A stretch of 64,000 bases of DNA from Arthrobacter sp. NEB 688 (GTDB taxonomy: Bacteria; Actinomycetota; Actinomycetes; Actinomycetales; Dermatophilaceae): NCBI RefSeq assembly GCF_013201035.1, contig NZ_CP053707.1, forward strand, positions 1,674,001 to 1,738,000, given 5' to 3'. The notes under the pieces are model-generated. The model did no database searches, had not been told where the DNA came from, and was given only the letters and a program-made list of their open reading frames with translations. Numbering within the stretch: position 1 is the first letter of the stretch; each line of letters begins with the position of its first letter. Positions 7,934 through 15,935 of this stretch are shown one piece after another. The position numbers were made by a program, and so were the translations under genes.

Positions 7934-9460
7934 GTGGAGAGCTCGCTGCACCGCTTCATCCGCTTCCTGCGCCTGCACGGGATGCGGGTGAGCGTCGCCG
8001 AGACGGTCGACGCGCTCGAGGCCGCGGCCCAGCCCGGGATCATGGCCGACCGCGAGGTGCTGCGGTCGGCGCTGCGGGTCACGCTCGTCAAGGACCGGCG
8101 CGACCTCGAGGTGTTCGACGCCGTGTTCGACCGGTTCTTCCGGCTGCGCTCGGTCGTCACCGAGGCGCAGGGGCACGGTCACGCCCACGACGACCTCTCC
8201 GACGACGGGGAGCTGAGCGGGCTGACGATCTCGGACGAGCTGTCCGACACCCCGCAGCAGGGGCACAGCCACGGTGCGCCGCAGGACATCCGGGAGTTCT
8301 TCCGCCCCGAGGACCTCGCGCAGCAGTACAACCTCCACCAGGAGGCGAACAAGATCGACATGGCGTCGATGACCGACGAGGTCGTGCTCTCGAAGGACGG
8401 GGTGACGCCGCAGGGTGAGGCCGCCCGGGTGCAGGTGTCGGCGTCGCGGCTGCACAACCCCGGCACGCCCGGTCGGCTGACCGAGGCGCGCGGCGCCGAG
8501 CTCGACGTCGAGCTGACCGTGGCCGAGGAGCTCGCCCTGCTCAGCTGGCTCGGCGAGCCGGACGACGAGCTCGAGGCCCTGCTCGACGACCCCGACACCG
8601 CCCGGCTGCGCGCGCAGCTGGCCCCCCTGCTCGCCTCGCTGCCGGAGCGGATCAAGCAGCACATCGAGCAGCTGATGGCGACGCAGGCCGAGGTCGAGGA
8701 GCGCGAGCTCGACGTCGCGCGGGCGGAGGTGCTCGCGGAGTCCGACCGGCTCGCCTTCGAGGAGGCGGTGCGCCGGCTGCTGCGGGCACTGCGGGGCGCC
8801 CCCCGGCCGCGGCGCCACGTCGCCGGCCGCGGGGTCATCGACAGCCGGCGGACGATGCGCTCGAACATGCGCTACGACGGCGTGCCGTTCCGGCCGGTGC
8901 TCGTGAGCAAGCGGGAGGACCGCCCGCAGCTCCTCGTGCTGTGCGACGTGTCGCTGTCGGTGCGGGCGGCGTCCGGGTTCGCGCTGCACCTCGTCCACGG
9001 GCTGCAGTCGGTGGCGTCCAAGGTGCGCTCGTTCGCGTTCGTCGACGAGGTCGCCGAGATCACCGACCTGTTCGACGACCACCACGTGCAGCAGGCGCTC
9101 GCGATGGTCATGGCCGGTCGCTCGGACGGCGGCGTCGTCGACGTCGACGCCGACAGCGACTACGGCAGCGTGCTGCGGCAGTTCCTCGACGAGTACGGGT
9201 CCGCGATCACCCGTCGGACGACGGTCGTCGTCATCGGGGACGGCCGGGGCAACGGCAAGGACCCGGCGGTCGGGGCGTTCGAGGAGATCGCGCGCCGCGC
9301 CCGGCACGTCGTCTGGCTGACGCCGGAGCCGCGGTACTCGTGGGGACTCGGCCGCTGCGACCTGCCGCTCTACGAGCCGTCGTGCGACCACATCGAGGTG
9401 GTCCGCAACCTCGTTGCGCTGGAGTCGTTCTCGCACCGGATGTCGGAGGTGCTGGTGTGA
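7934..9460 (+). CDS. VWA (CoxE-like) partner of the mno-linked MoxR
   Basis: 508-aa protein with a helical N-terminal region and a C-terminal VWA domain from residue ~325. A MIDAS-like DVSLS follows LLVLC, and GDGRGNGKD lies downstream. It has two His clusters, GHGHAHDD near residue 79 and QQGHSHG near residue 110, matching the His-rich tail of the adjacent ATPase. Proteins of this type pair with MoxR ATPases in metalloenzyme maturation (CoxD/CoxE, CbbQ/CbbO). The next gene starts at GTG 9457 inside the stop (GTGA). Confidence 0.85.
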   Translation: MESSLHRFIRFLRLHGMRVSVAETVDALEAAAQPGIMADREVLRSALRVTLVKDRRDLEVFDAVFDRFFRLRSVVTEAQGHGHAHDDLSDDGELSGLTISDELSDTPQQGHSHGAPQDIREFFRPEDLAQQYNLHQEANKIDMASMTDEVVLSKDGVTPQGEAARVQVSASRLHNPGTPGRLTEARGAELDVELTVAEELALLSWLGEPDDELEALLDDPDTARLRAQLAPLLASLPERIKQHIEQLMATQAEVEERELDVARAEVLAESDRLAFEEAVRRLLRALRGAPRPRRHVAGRGVIDSRRTMRSNMRYDGVPFRPVLVSKREDRPQLLVLCDVSLSVRAASGFALHLVHGLQSVASKVRSFAFVDEVAEITDLFDDHHVQQALAMVMAGRSDGGVVDVDADSDYGSVLRQFLDEYGSAITRRTTVVVIGDGRGNGKDPAVGAFEEIARRARHVVWLTPEPRYSWGLGRCDLPLYEPSCDHIEVVRNLVALESFSHRMSEVLV

Positions 9461-10362
9461 CCGTCGCGCCGATCGACGCCCTCGCCCCGCTGGTGGGGGC
9501 CTGCTACCGGGACGGGGTCGTGACGGTGCGGCCGCGACGCCCCGACACCCGGATGCGGCTCGGGGCGGTGCGCACGCCGCACTTCGACCTCGTCCACGAC
9601 GGCGCCGACCTCGTGGTCGAGCACGGGCTCGGCCTGTCCGACGTCGACGACGACCTCGCCGGGCTGCTCTCCGACGAGCTGTTCGAGGCGGGGTGGCTGC
9701 GCGGGTCCGAGCTCTTCGAGCGGGTGTTCACCGGGGTCGTACTCACGTGCGCCGACCGGCCCGAGGTCGCGTGGGAGGCGTTCTACGCCAACACCCTCGC
9801 GGCGGTCGGCGCGGCCGCGCGCTCGCAGCCGACCCCGGGCACGGCCGCCGGCCACGGGTGCATCCGCGACTACGCACCGGTGTACGCCCGGGCCGAGTCG
9901 CTCGTGCGCGGCCGGTCGGTCCTCGAGCTGGGGAGCTGCTTCGGTTTCCTCGCCCTGCGGGTGGCCGCCGACGGCCGCACGGTGACCGCGTCGGACGTCT
10001 CGGGCGGCACGATGCGGCTGCTCGCCGCGATGGCACCGCGCTTCGGCGTGGACGTGCAGACCCTCGCCTGCGACGCGGCCCACGTCCCGCTGCCCGACCG
10101 CAGCGCCGACACCGTCCTCGCGGTGCACCTGCTGGAGCACCTCGAGCCCGACCACGCGGCCCAGGTGCTGCGGGAGGCCTGCCGCGTCGCGCGCGGGCGG
10201 GTCGTCGTCGGCGTGCCGCTCGAGGACTCGCCGTCGGAGCAGTACGGACACCTGTGGGCCGTCTCGCTCGAGACCCTGCGGGAGTGGGGCCGTGCGGCCG
10301 CGGGCTGGCGGGCGGACGTGTCCGAGCACCACGGCGGGTGGCTGGTGCTCGACCGCGGATGA
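9457..10362 (+). CDS. SAM methyltransferase, probable mycofactocin glycan MftM
   Basis: 301-aa class I methyltransferase. A ~130-residue N-terminal domain precedes the SAM motif LELGSCFGF, motif II-like TASDVSGGT and LAVHLLEHL. The C-terminal PLEDSPSEQYGHLWAVS resembles the MftM family, which 2-O-methylates a glucose of the mycofactocin oligosaccharide in mycobacteria. The GTGA overlap with the VWA gene places it in the mno operon, supporting a mycofactocin role. If not MftM it is an uncharacterised SAM methyltransferase tied to the same system. Confidence 0.62.
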   Translation: MTVAPIDALAPLVGACYRDGVVTVRPRRPDTRMRLGAVRTPHFDLVHDGADLVVEHGLGLSDVDDDLAGLLSDELFEAGWLRGSELFERVFTGVVLTCADRPEVAWEAFYANTLAAVGAAARSQPTPGTAAGHGCIRDYAPVYARAESLVRGRSVLELGSCFGFLALRVAADGRTVTASDVSGGTMRLLAAMAPRFGVDVQTLACDAAHVPLPDRSADTVLAVHLLEHLEPDHAAQVLREACRVARGRVVVGVPLEDSPSEQYGHLWAVSLETLREWGRAAAGWRADVSEHHGGWLVLDRG

Positions 10363-10476
10363 CCTCGGCGGGGGTCGCGTCCGGCTGCTCCGGGGACACG
10401 CTGGGACACCGCTGTCGGGACGGACGGGGAGGGGTTACCCTCCTCGTGTACAGCGGCTTTGACAGGGGAAGGCGCC

Positions 10477-11607
10477 GTGGCACCAACTGGTCGGACCATG
10501 CTCGCGATCGCAGCAGCCATCGGGCTCTGCGCGCCGACGCTCGCTCTCTCGTCCGCGCAGGCGCGGCCCGTGTCGTGGGCCCCGTCGTCGGCCTCCGTGG
10601 CCGCGTCGCCGGGCTACGTCACGTCCGTCCGGACGGGGGTGGGCCTCCTCGGCGCGAGCACCGACATCGGCAACCACTGCGGCAGCTACGACGAGTGGAA
10701 CAACACGAGCGCGTGCACGACGCCGCTCGAGTTCCCCTTCCCGGTCAAGTTCTTCGGGAAGACCTACACGTCGGCGCTCGCCGACACCGCCGGCAACATC
10801 CAGTTCTCCGGTGACGCGACGCGCACCGAGTCGATCGGCTGCTTCCCCGACCCCGAGGTGGGTGCGGCCTTCGCCGTGCACAGCGGGTTCGCCAAGCAGA
10901 CCTCGCAGAAGCCGACCCTCGGCATCTTCACCGGCGTCCACGGCACGGCGCCGCACCGCACGTTCGTCGTCCAGTGGCGGGCCGGCCTCGCCGGGCTCAG
11001 CTACTCCGACCCCTACGCCGAGTGGGCCTTCGAGGCCCAGTTCGTCGAGGGCTCCTCGACGGTCAGGGCGGTCTTCGGCGACAGCTACCAGAACGACCTC
11101 GGGCCGGACGACACGTGGGTGCGGACGAGCCCCGCCCCGTGGCGCGGGACGACGGCCGTCCAGGACGGTCTCGGTCACGCCACCGGCGGATGCGGCGCGA
11201 CTCCGGCCGCCGGCACGGAGGTCAGCTTCACGACGACCCAGGCGGCGCCGACGCTCGTCGAGCAGGACGCCGCGGCGGTCCGCTACTCCGGCACCTGGCG
11301 CACGGGCACGTGCGGCGCGTCGACCTGCAGCCCGGGCAACGTGCAGAAGAACAGCTCGGCGTCGGGGGCGAAGGCCACCCTCACGTGGACCGGGACGCGC
11401 GCCGACTGGGTCGCGTCGACCGGGCCCGGTGGCGGCAAGGTCCGGATGTCCGTCGACGGCCGGTACGTGCGGACGGTGAACCTGTCCAGCCCCACGATCG
11501 TCGACGGCCGGATGGTCGCCGGGCCGACCCTGACGGCGGGCAAGCACACGATGGTGCTCGAGCGGCTGAGCGGCCGCGTCAACGTCGACGCCTTCCGGGT
11601 GCGCTGA
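10477..11607 (+). CDS. Secreted protein of unknown function with C-terminal beta-domain
   Basis: 376 aa. Signal peptide: hydrophobic segment after RTM, cleaved near AQA-RPV. The mature part has paired cysteines (NHCGSYDEWNNTSAC) and PFPVKFFGKTYTSALADTAGNIQF, a motif common in secreted cell-surface beta-sandwich proteins. The last ~110 residues (YSGTW...WTGT...DGRYVRTVNL...GKHTMVLERLSGRVNVDAF) resemble carbohydrate-binding-like modules found after actinobacterial exported enzymes. GTG 10477 is chosen because AGGGGAAGG lies just upstream; an in-frame TTG at 10459 is less likely. No catalytic motif is recognised. Confidence 0.72.
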   Translation: MAPTGRTMLAIAAAIGLCAPTLALSSAQARPVSWAPSSASVAASPGYVTSVRTGVGLLGASTDIGNHCGSYDEWNNTSACTTPLEFPFPVKFFGKTYTSALADTAGNIQFSGDATRTESIGCFPDPEVGAAFAVHSGFAKQTSQKPTLGIFTGVHGTAPHRTFVVQWRAGLAGLSYSDPYAEWAFEAQFVEGSSTVRAVFGDSYQNDLGPDDTWVRTSPAPWRGTTAVQDGLGHATGGCGATPAAGTEVSFTTTQAAPTLVEQDAAAVRYSGTWRTGTCGASTCSPGNVQKNSSASGAKATLTWTGTRADWVASTGPGGGKVRMSVDGRYVRTVNLSSPTIVDGRMVAGPTLTAGKHTMVLERLSGRVNVDAFRVR

Positions 11608-11628
11608 CCCGACCCGCGGTCGTCCGCG

Positions 11629-12186
11629 TCAGACCCCGCCCGGCGGTGCGAGGTCGGGGAGCGTCGGCCAGCGCGTGCTCGCCCAGCGGTGCCACGTCGG
11701 GTGCCCGGCTGGTGGGGCGGGCAGCGGACCGCCCGAGAGCTCGGCGGCGTCCGGCAGCCGGACCGCGGCGAGGAAGCGGTCGTGGTCCGCGTCGGTCATC
11801 TCGAACGTGGTCTCCGGTGCGTCGAGCCAGCGCTGCCGCGCCCGCCGTCGCCGCTCCTCCTCGGCCGCGTGGACCACCTCCAGGACGAAGCGTCCGCCGG
11901 CGGACTCGGTGACGGCGCGGATCGCGTAGCGCTCCTCCGGGGACCAGCAGCCGACGTCGAGGACCACCCCGACGCCGCTGCGCAGCACCTCGTGGGCGAC
12001 CCAGACCATCCGGCCCTCGAGCACGTCGCGGCGGCCGTCGGCATCGCTGTCGCCGAGGAGCGGCGCCATCCAGTCGTCGGGGGTGAGCCGCAGGATGCCG
12101 TGGGTCGCCGCGAGCTCCCGGGCCCGGGTCGTCTTGCCCACCCCCGGGAGGCCGACGGTGAGGAACAGGGTCGGCCGGTCGGTCAC
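11629..12186 (-). CDS. P-loop kinase-like ATP-binding protein
   Basis: 185-aa AAA_33/zeta-toxin-like P-loop protein. Walker A is GLPGVGKTT right after the start, then TPDDWM and a WSPEERYAIR segment as in small-molecule or antibiotic kinases. Start is uncertain: GTG 12186 places the P-loop at residue ~10 as usual; a TTG at 12222 would add 12 residues. The substrate is unknown. It converges with the secreted-protein gene, with 21 nt between. Confidence 0.7.
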   Translation of the reverse strand: MTDRPTLFLTVGLPGVGKTTRARELAATHGILRLTPDDWMAPLLGDSDADGRRDVLEGRMVWVAHEVLRSGVGVVLDVGCWSPEERYAIRAVTESAGGRFVLEVVHAAEEERRRRARQRWLDAPETTFEMTDADHDRFLAAVRLPDAAELSGGPLPAPPAGHPTWHRWASTRWPTLPDLAPPGGV

Positions 12187-12261
12187 GACGCCACTGTGCG
12201 CGCGTGACGCGCCGGCGGGCAACCGATTTCACGGCCGGTACCCCCGGGGCCCGGGCGAGCG

Positions 12262-13686
12262 TCAGGCCACGGCGTCGGCTTGGTCGGGTGGGTGTTCGAG
12301 GGTGTCGAGGTGTCGGTCGTAGGAGTGGGGGGTGAGGTCCCAGGTGACGTGGGTGCCGTGGTCGTCGGGGTGTTGGTGGACTTCTGCCCAGAGGCGGCGT
12401 CGGTGGACGTGGGTGTGGTGGCGTTCGCAGAGGAGGGCGGCGTTGGTGATGTCGGTGGGGCCGCCGTCGGCCCAGTGGTGGACGTGGTGGGCTCGGGTCC
12501 AGGCGGCGGGGGCGGTGCAGCCGGGGTAGGTGCAGCCTCGGTCTCGCAACAGGAGGTGGCGGCGTTGTCCGCGGGTGAACAGGCGCAGGATGCGGGTGAG
12601 GGTCAGGGGTTCGCCGCGGGTGCCGAGGAGGTGGACCAGGAGGGCGGCGTCGCAGCCGAGGCGGCGGGCGGTCTCGGGGGTGAGGAGGGTGCCGTCGGCG
12701 GTGGTGGCGAGCACGGTCCCGGCGCCGCGGGCGGGTGTGCCGGTGGGGGTGGCGAACAGCCCACCGGTGTCGGAGGTGGTGGCGGGGGTGGCGGTGTCTG
12801 TGGTGGTGAGGTCGGCGAGGGGGATGGTGAGGTGGAGGGTGGTGTCGGGGCCGCGGTCGGTGTCGTGGGCGCCGGTGGTGTGGGCGGTGGCGGTGGCGCA
12901 GACGACGGTGAGGGCTTCGACGCGGCGTTGGCCGGCGGGTCGCAGGTCGGCCTCGCCGGTGTCGTCGTTCGGCGCGGGCGCGGACGGCGGCCCGATGGCG
13001 GCTTCGAGGGTGGCGGCCTGTGCGGGGGTCATCCAGAGCTGGTACTCGGTGAGGTCCCCGGACTCCACGTGCGGCATGGACAGGCGGGCTGCGGCGGCCA
13101 GGCGGGTGTGGAGGTCCTCGAGGGCGCCGTCGTGGCCGTGCTCGGCGAGGAGCCGGGGGCGCAGGCGGCGCATCACGGACGGCCCGTACTCGGCGGCCAG
13201 GGCGAGGAGCCCCGAGGTGGCGGTGGGCAGCGCGGCGGACTCGAGCAGTGGGGCGAGGCGGGTGGTCTCGCGCAGGACGGCGCACCCGGTGTGGGCGTCG
13301 ATGTGTGCGTCGTGGACGGCGGCCCAGACGATGCCGAGGGGGGTGTCGGGGCCGGGGTCGTTGCGGTGGGTGGGGGTGTCGTCGGCGGCGACGTCGAGGG
13401 CGAGGCGGGTGACGGCGGCGGCGCCTGACTGTCGCAGGGAGGGGGCGTGGGTGCGGACCCAGGCGTGGGTGGCGGAGCCGGCGACCTCGCCGCGGCGGAC
13501 GGCTTCGAGGGTGACCTGGACGCGGGCGGCGGACGCGCGCGCGGCGAGGGTGTCGAGCAGCTCCATCAGGTCGCCGAGGTCGTCACCCGGTGCGGCGGCC
13601 AAGGCCTCGTCGAGGTCGGTCAGGGCGTCGGTGGCAGCCTTCAGCAGGGAGCGTCGCTCCTCGAGTTCGCCTGTCCCCGTTGCCAT
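12262..13686 (-). CDS. DUF222 / HNH endonuclease domain protein
   Basis: 474-aa protein of the abundant actinobacterial DUF222 (13E12-repeat-like) family. An N-terminal helical DUF222 region is followed by a Thr/Ala-rich linker and a C-terminal HNH nuclease fold from about residue 390: CTYPGC (zinc Cys), TRAHHVHHWADGGPT (His catalytic pair) and NAALLCERHHTHVH. Usually multicopy and of unclear function, perhaps mobile or DNA-repair related. The coding DNA is Ala/Thr-rich repetitive, which creates a long spurious antisense ORF. Confidence 0.88.
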   Translation of the reverse strand: MATGTGELEERRSLLKAATDALTDLDEALAAAPGDDLGDLMELLDTLAARASAARVQVTLEAVRRGEVAGSATHAWVRTHAPSLRQSGAAAVTRLALDVAADDTPTHRNDPGPDTPLGIVWAAVHDAHIDAHTGCAVLRETTRLAPLLESAALPTATSGLLALAAEYGPSVMRRLRPRLLAEHGHDGALEDLHTRLAAAARLSMPHVESGDLTEYQLWMTPAQAATLEAAIGPPSAPAPNDDTGEADLRPAGQRRVEALTVVCATATAHTTGAHDTDRGPDTTLHLTIPLADLTTTDTATPATTSDTGGLFATPTGTPARGAGTVLATTADGTLLTPETARRLGCDAALLVHLLGTRGEPLTLTRILRLFTRGQRRHLLLRDRGCTYPGCTAPAAWTRAHHVHHWADGGPTDITNAALLCERHHTHVHRRRLWAEVHQHPDDHGTHVTWDLTPHSYDRHLDTLEHPPDQADAVA

Positions 13687-13881
13687 GTGACCAATCTGGC
13701 AGGGGCCACCGACAGTCCGTCAGCCCCGGACGCAGACCTGTGGACGACCGACGACCATCACCAAGGCTGTGGAAAACCGCTCTCCCGCAGCAAAGAACAG
13801 GAGTACGCGGCCGGGATCCGAACGTCGTCACGGTGGGCGCGGTGCTCCCGGGTGCACCGCCTGCCGCACCGCCTGCTGCAG

Positions 13882-14568
13882 CTACTGCAGCAGCCCGCGC
13901 TTCGTCGCCTCGTAGACCGCCTCGGCCCGCCCCGACACCTCCAGCTTGCGCAGGATGTTGCCGACGTGGAACTTCGCCGTCGTCTCGGAGATGTAGAGCC
14001 GCTTCCCGATCTCCTTGTTGGACAGCCCTCGGGCCAACAGCTGGAGCACCTCGTCCTCGCGCGCCGACAGCGTCGGCGCCACCGGCTGGGGCGGCGCCTG
14101 CATCCCGCGCACCATCGCCGCGGCCGACCGCGCGTCGAACGCCGACTCGCCCTTGCTCACGTCGTGGATGGCCCGCACGAGCGCGGCGGTGTCGACGTCC
14201 TTGACGACGTAGCCGCGCGCCCCGGCCCGCACCGCCTCGAGGACGAGCGTCTCGTCGAGGAAGGTCGTGAGCACGAGCACCGCGACGCTCGGGTGGCCGG
14301 TGCTGATGGCCTGCGCGAGCTCGAGGCCCTCGGTGTCGCTCGACGACGACAGCTTGAGGTCGAGGAGCAGGACGCGTGGCGTCACCCGCTCGAGGACGGC
14401 CAGCGCCTCGCCGCGCGAGGAGGCCTCGGCGACGACCGTGATGTCCGGTTCCCGCTCGAGCACGGAGCGCAGCCCCTGCCGGACGATCGCGTGGTCGTCG
14501 ACGAGCATCACCCCGATGGTCTCGCGGTCGTCGGGGGCGGTGTCTCGGACGTCGGTGGCGCTCAGCAC
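13882..14568 (-). CDS. LuxR-type (NarL) response regulator, MnoR/MadR-like
   Basis: 228-aa regulator with an N-terminal receiver (IGVMLVDDHAIVRQGL acidic pocket, phospho-acceptor Asp in VLLLDLKL, Lys in VVKDVD) and a LuxR helix-turn-helix (LSAREDEVLQLLARG, SNKEIGKRLYISETTAKFH). The GTG start overlaps the kinase stop by 7 bp. Because the pair is coupled to an ErcA-like ADH and lies 7 kb from mno, it is a candidate alcohol-responsive regulator of mno/mft, like the MnoSR system reported in Mycobacterium smegmatis (inference). Confidence 0.88.
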   Translation of the reverse strand: MLSATDVRDTAPDDRETIGVMLVDDHAIVRQGLRSVLEREPDITVVAEASSRGEALAVLERVTPRVLLLDLKLSSSSDTEGLELAQAISTGHPSVAVLVLTTFLDETLVLEAVRAGARGYVVKDVDTAALVRAIHDVSKGESAFDARSAAAMVRGMQAPPQPVAPTLSAREDEVLQLLARGLSNKEIGKRLYISETTAKFHVGNILRKLEVSGRAEAVYEATKRGLLQ

Positions 14569-15935
14569 GGCGTGGCCTCCTCGGCGGTCGGGGGAGCGAG
14601 CCCGGCGGGGACCCGGACGACGGGCAGGGGGACGCGGAAGGTGAGCCGGACGCCCCCGAGGCGCGAGCGGCGGAACGCGAGCGTGCCGCCGAGGCCGCGC
14701 ACGCGGCAGTCCATGTTGGCCAGGCCCTGGTGCCGGCCGTCGCGCACCGTCCGGCGCTCGAGCTGGAGCATCCGGCGCAGCGCGGCGGGCTCGCCGTCGC
14801 CGTCGTCGGACACCGACACCACGAGCGCGTCCGGCATCCACCGGACCCGGACGACGGCCCGCCGCGCCCGGGCGTGGGTGACGACGTTGAAGAGCGCCTC
14901 GCCGACGACCCGGGCGACCTCGTGGTGCACCTCGTGGCCGAGCGCGGTCGTGCGCCCGGCGACCCGTACCTGGATGTCGAGCGTCGGCCGGTGGTGGTGC
15001 ACGACCTCGCGCAGGAGGTCCTCGAGCGAGGCGACGGAGTCGGTGTGCGGCCGGGTCAGGGCGAAGATCGCGGTGCGCAGCTGCTCGACCGCCGTCTGCG
15101 TCAACGACTTCGCGGTCTGCAGCTGCGCCCCCACGTCGCGCGCACCCATCGCCTCGGCCTCGCCGCGCGCGACCTCGACGGCCATCCCCGCCGAGAGCAC
15201 GTACTGCGTCACGCTGTCGTGCAGCTCGCGGGCGATGCGGTGCCGCTCCGCGTCGACGAGCTCGCGCTGCTCGGCGACGGCGAGCCGGTGCTCGGCCGCC
15301 TCCAGCTCGGCGGTGCGGGCTGCGAGGTCGCGCGCCTGCGCCCGCGTCTCCTCGTGCAGGCGCTGCGCGCGGCGGTGCAGGGAGAGCCCCGCCTGGTACT
15401 GCTCGCTCGTGTGGAGGGAGACGGCCGCCTGGTTGGCGAGGATGCGCAGCACGGCGAGGTCCTCCGGCTCCGGCTCGTCGTGCAGGCCGTGGCGCGCGGC
15501 GAGCCCGCCGACCCGGCGCCCCTCGAGGTACATCGGGACGCGGACCCAGACGTCGGTGCGCGCCGACGGGCCGGCGTACCCGGAGCGCACCGCCGACAGC
15601 TCGAGCCGCACCGCCTCGGGGACCTCGGTGGGGTCGCCGACGCTGCGCCGGTCCGGGCCGATGACGACGAAGCGCGGCCGGGCCCGCTCGAGGTGGCTGT
15701 CGGCGAGCGCGAGGACGGCCCAGTCGGCGTCGAGGTGGTCGGCGGCCGCCCGGGCGACCTCCTCGAGCAGCCCGCGCGGGCCCTCCACGGTGCGCACGAC
15801 CGCCCGCGAGATCGTGTCCATGGCGCGCACGGCCCGCTGCGTCCGCTCGGTCGAGCGCAGGTACGCCGGGTAGTAGGAGTTCTTGCCCGACCGGACCCCG
15901 GTGAGCCGAGAGATGTCGGTGGCGCCCTCGCTCAC
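14562..15935 (-). CDS. GAF-domain sensor histidine kinase, MnoS/MadS-like
   Basis: 457-aa cytoplasmic kinase with no transmembrane segment. An N-terminal region (SYYPAYLRS) precedes a GAF domain (residues ~55-175), a coiled coil, a HisKA_3 dimerisation domain with RHRIARELHDSV and a degenerate-looking HATPase. It starts at a GTG overlapping the ADH stop by 4 bp (GTGA). Absence of membrane helices suggests an intracellular signal such as an alcohol/aldehyde or redox state, possibly relayed by the ErcA-like protein. Confidence 0.88.
   Translation of the reverse strand: MSEGATDISRLTGVRSGKNSYYPAYLRSTERTQRAVRAMDTISRAVVRTVEGPRGLLEEVARAAADHLDADWAVLALADSHLERARPRFVVIGPDRRSVGDPTEVPEAVRLELSAVRSGYAGPSARTDVWVRVPMYLEGRRVGGLAARHGLHDEPEPEDLAVLRILANQAAVSLHTSEQYQAGLSLHRRAQRLHEETRAQARDLAARTAELEAAEHRLAVAEQRELVDAERHRIARELHDSVTQYVLSAGMAVEVARGEAEAMGARDVGAQLQTAKSLTQTAVEQLRTAIFALTRPHTDSVASLEDLLREVVHHHRPTLDIQVRVAGRTTALGHEVHHEVARVVGEALFNVVTHARARRAVVRVRWMPDALVVSVSDDGDGEPAALRRMLQLERRTVRDGRHQGLANMDCRVRGLGGTLAFRRSRLGGVRLTFRVPLPVVRVPAGLAPPTAEEATPC

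Noticed and set aside
6518-9436. 972-codon antisense frame opposite the MoxR and VWA genes
   Set aside because: Composition is that of a frame shadow; the plus strand has intact Walker and MIDAS motifs.
12280-13428. Gly/Val-rich plus-strand frame resembling PE_PGRS proteins
   Set aside because: It is the exact complement of the Ala/Thr-rich DUF222/HNH gene; the HNH motif on the minus strand settles the coding strand.
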